A stretch of 16,402 bases of DNA from contig JAFWPT010000362.1 in assembly GCA_017509375.1 (NCBI GenBank), positions 1-16,402 on the forward strand. Reading direction: 5' to 3'. A program made the position numbers and the translations under genes. The stretch is from Bacteroidales bacterium. GTDB lineage: Bacteria > Bacteroidota > Bacteroidia > Bacteroidales > UBA932. Positions 15,544 to 16,402 of this stretch are shown in pieces. The notes beneath the pieces are model-generated. The model was given only the letters and a program-made list of their open reading frames with translations. It searched no databases and was not told where the DNA came from. Numbering within the stretch: position 1 is the first letter of the stretch; each line of letters begins with the position of its first letter.

Positions 15544-16344
15544 TTAGCGGATAAAATACAAGGCTATTGTAGAAGCGAGCGAAGCCACGCTGATCCAGAA
15601 CGAAGTACTCAGGACATTGTTGCCGTTGACGGTGGATTCGCGGGCCTTTACGTCGTTGGGTTCCACATACACGATGTCGTTCTGCTGAAGATGATAAACA
15701 GGTGAATTCACCACGCTCTGTACGGAGCGCATGTCCACGACATATTTCTTTTCAACTCCGTCTTCCGTGCGCAGTACGGTCACGCCGTCGCGCTTGGCAC
15801 GTATGGTAAGGTCGCCGGCAGAGGCAATTGCGTCGAGCAGCGTGTAGTCGTCCCTGGTGATGTTGTAACGGCCGGGGCGGGCAACTTCGCCCATCACAGA
15901 AACGGCCAGGTTGGTGAAGTCTATCACCACCACGGCGTCCCTGGTCATCTGGCTGGAAATCAGTTTCTTCTTGATGAATGCTGCAGCCTCCTCACGGGTC
16001 ATTCCGCTCAATTGCATGGTACCGAGGATGGGGAAATCGATATTTCCTTCTGCATCCAGGGTGTAACATGCTACGCCCTGCGAATAATTCAACTGGGACT
16101 GTGAGGTGCCAAGACGGGTAGGAGAATACACCAGATTGAACAAGCGGGAAATGTCCGGGTCGCTTGTGCTTACGATGATTGAAATGGCATCCTTGGGACG
16201 CAGGCGTATCTGCTCCTCCGGGCGCATCAGGGCAGAAGCGCCTTCTTCCAAATCCTGGAAATACACAATCTTCTTGGTAACGCCGCAAGACGCGAGCAAA
16301 ACACAGGCGGCAACGGCCATCAGCAAATATTTAAAAGTCTTCAT
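15544..16344 (-). CDS. Wza-type polysaccharide export lipoprotein
   Basis: Outer-membrane polysaccharide exporter of 266 residues. I placed the start at the ATG ending at 16344, giving MKTFKYLLMAVAACVLLASCG with lipobox LLASC, so it is a lipoprotein. A poly_export domain follows (RLRPKDAISIIVSTSDPDISRLFN region) with the YTLDAEGNIDFPILGTMQLSG signature, then a SLBB-like segment containing VSVMGEVARPGRYN. The C-terminal FWISVASLASTIALYFI is a hydrophobic helix, equivalent to the membrane-spanning helix of Wza. It is shorter than E. coli Wza (about 380 residues), fitting the compact Bacteroidota form with fewer repeats. It is first in this operon, 4 bp ahead of the co-polymerase/kinase. Confidence 0.94.
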   Translation of the reverse strand: MKTFKYLLMAVAACVLLASCGVTKKIVYFQDLEEGASALMRPEEQIRLRPKDAISIIVSTSDPDISRLFNLVYSPTRLGTSQSQLNYSQGVACYTLDAEGNIDFPILGTMQLSGMTREEAAAFIKKKLISSQMTRDAVVVIDFTNLAVSVMGEVARPGRYNITRDDYTLLDAIASAGDLTIRAKRDGVTVLRTEDGVEKKYVVDMRSVQSVVNSPVYHLQQNDIVYVEPNDVKARESTVNGNNVLSTSFWISVASLASTIALYFIR

Positions 16345-16373
16345 TCGAAACAATTGCTTGTCTTTTTAACGGG

Positions 16374-16381
16374 CAAAGATA
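16374..16381 (-). promoter_or_regulatory. Putative Bacteroidota -7 box for the polysaccharide export operon
   Basis: On the minus strand this reads TATCTTTG, an exact TAnnTTTG match, 29 bp upstream of the Wza-type ATG. The predicted leader is about 20-25 bases. The position of a -33 element reaches the edge of the window and cannot be judged. If this is the working promoter, the export operon begins with the Wza-type gene. Confidence 0.45.
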
Positions 16382-16402
16382 AGCAAACCTTGGAAGACTC
16401 GC

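Noticed and set aside
1..16402. Defence system, prophage, insertion sequence or CRISPR array
   Set aside because: No transposase, integrase, Cas, toxin-antitoxin or phage gene, no terminal inverted repeats with target duplications and no regularly spaced repeats were seen.

Overview
The window looks like chromosomal DNA from a member of the order Bacteroidales (Bacteroidota). Four things point there: an N-succinylornithine-type carbamoyltransferase inside a compact arginine operon, outer-membrane and export proteins with Bacteroidota-style signal peptides, few strong Shine-Dalgarno sites, and several matches to the Bacteroidota -7 promoter box (TAnnTTTG). By eye the GC content is above that of Bacteroides proper, so a Rikenellaceae-like or uncultured gut/rumen Bacteroidales is possible, but the sequence alone does not settle the genus. 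I saw no mobile element, CRISPR array, tRNA or rRNA.

Layout, left to right. (1) 1-5300, all minus strand: an arginine biosynthesis operon read as GNAT acyltransferase, argG, argC, argD, argF' and argB, with argB cut by the left edge. Five of the six genes are separated by 12 bp or less. The carbamoyltransferase resembles the Bacteroides fragilis succinylornithine enzyme, so the pathway probably runs on N-succinyl rather than N-acetyl intermediates. (2) 5438-7632, minus strand: a two-gene unit for an outer-membrane beta-barrel protein with an NTF2-like N-terminal region, followed by a small exported protein of unknown function. (3) 7818-12443: two divergently transcribed exported carbohydrate-active enzymes sharing a 57-bp intergenic region. 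One fuses a GH28 polygalacturonase to a CE15/CE19-type esterase, and the other is a GH63-like (alpha/alpha)6 glycosidase. (4) 12445-16344, minus strand: the start of an exopolysaccharide/capsule operon, read as a Wza-type export lipoprotein, a Wzc-type chain-length regulator/tyrosine kinase, and a CpsB/YwqE-type PHP tyrosine phosphatase.

How they work together: the arg operon makes the acylated glutamate-to-ornithine intermediates, then carbamoylates and processes them toward arginine. The GH28-esterase fusion plausibly de-esterifies and cleaves pectic galacturonan in one polypeptide, and the divergent glycosidase may process oligosaccharides released alongside it. The capsule genes form the usual export pore, polymerisation clock and phosphatase set. 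The most interesting items are the GH28-esterase fusion, the divergent promoter region with a perfect UUCG-looped hairpin on a -7 box, a serine at the specificity residue of the carbamoyltransferase, an altered glycine motif in ArgB, a cysteine-rich GNAT enzyme that may catalyse the first arginine step, and the uncharacterised barrel/secreted-protein pair. I did not find a clearly new defence or mobile system.
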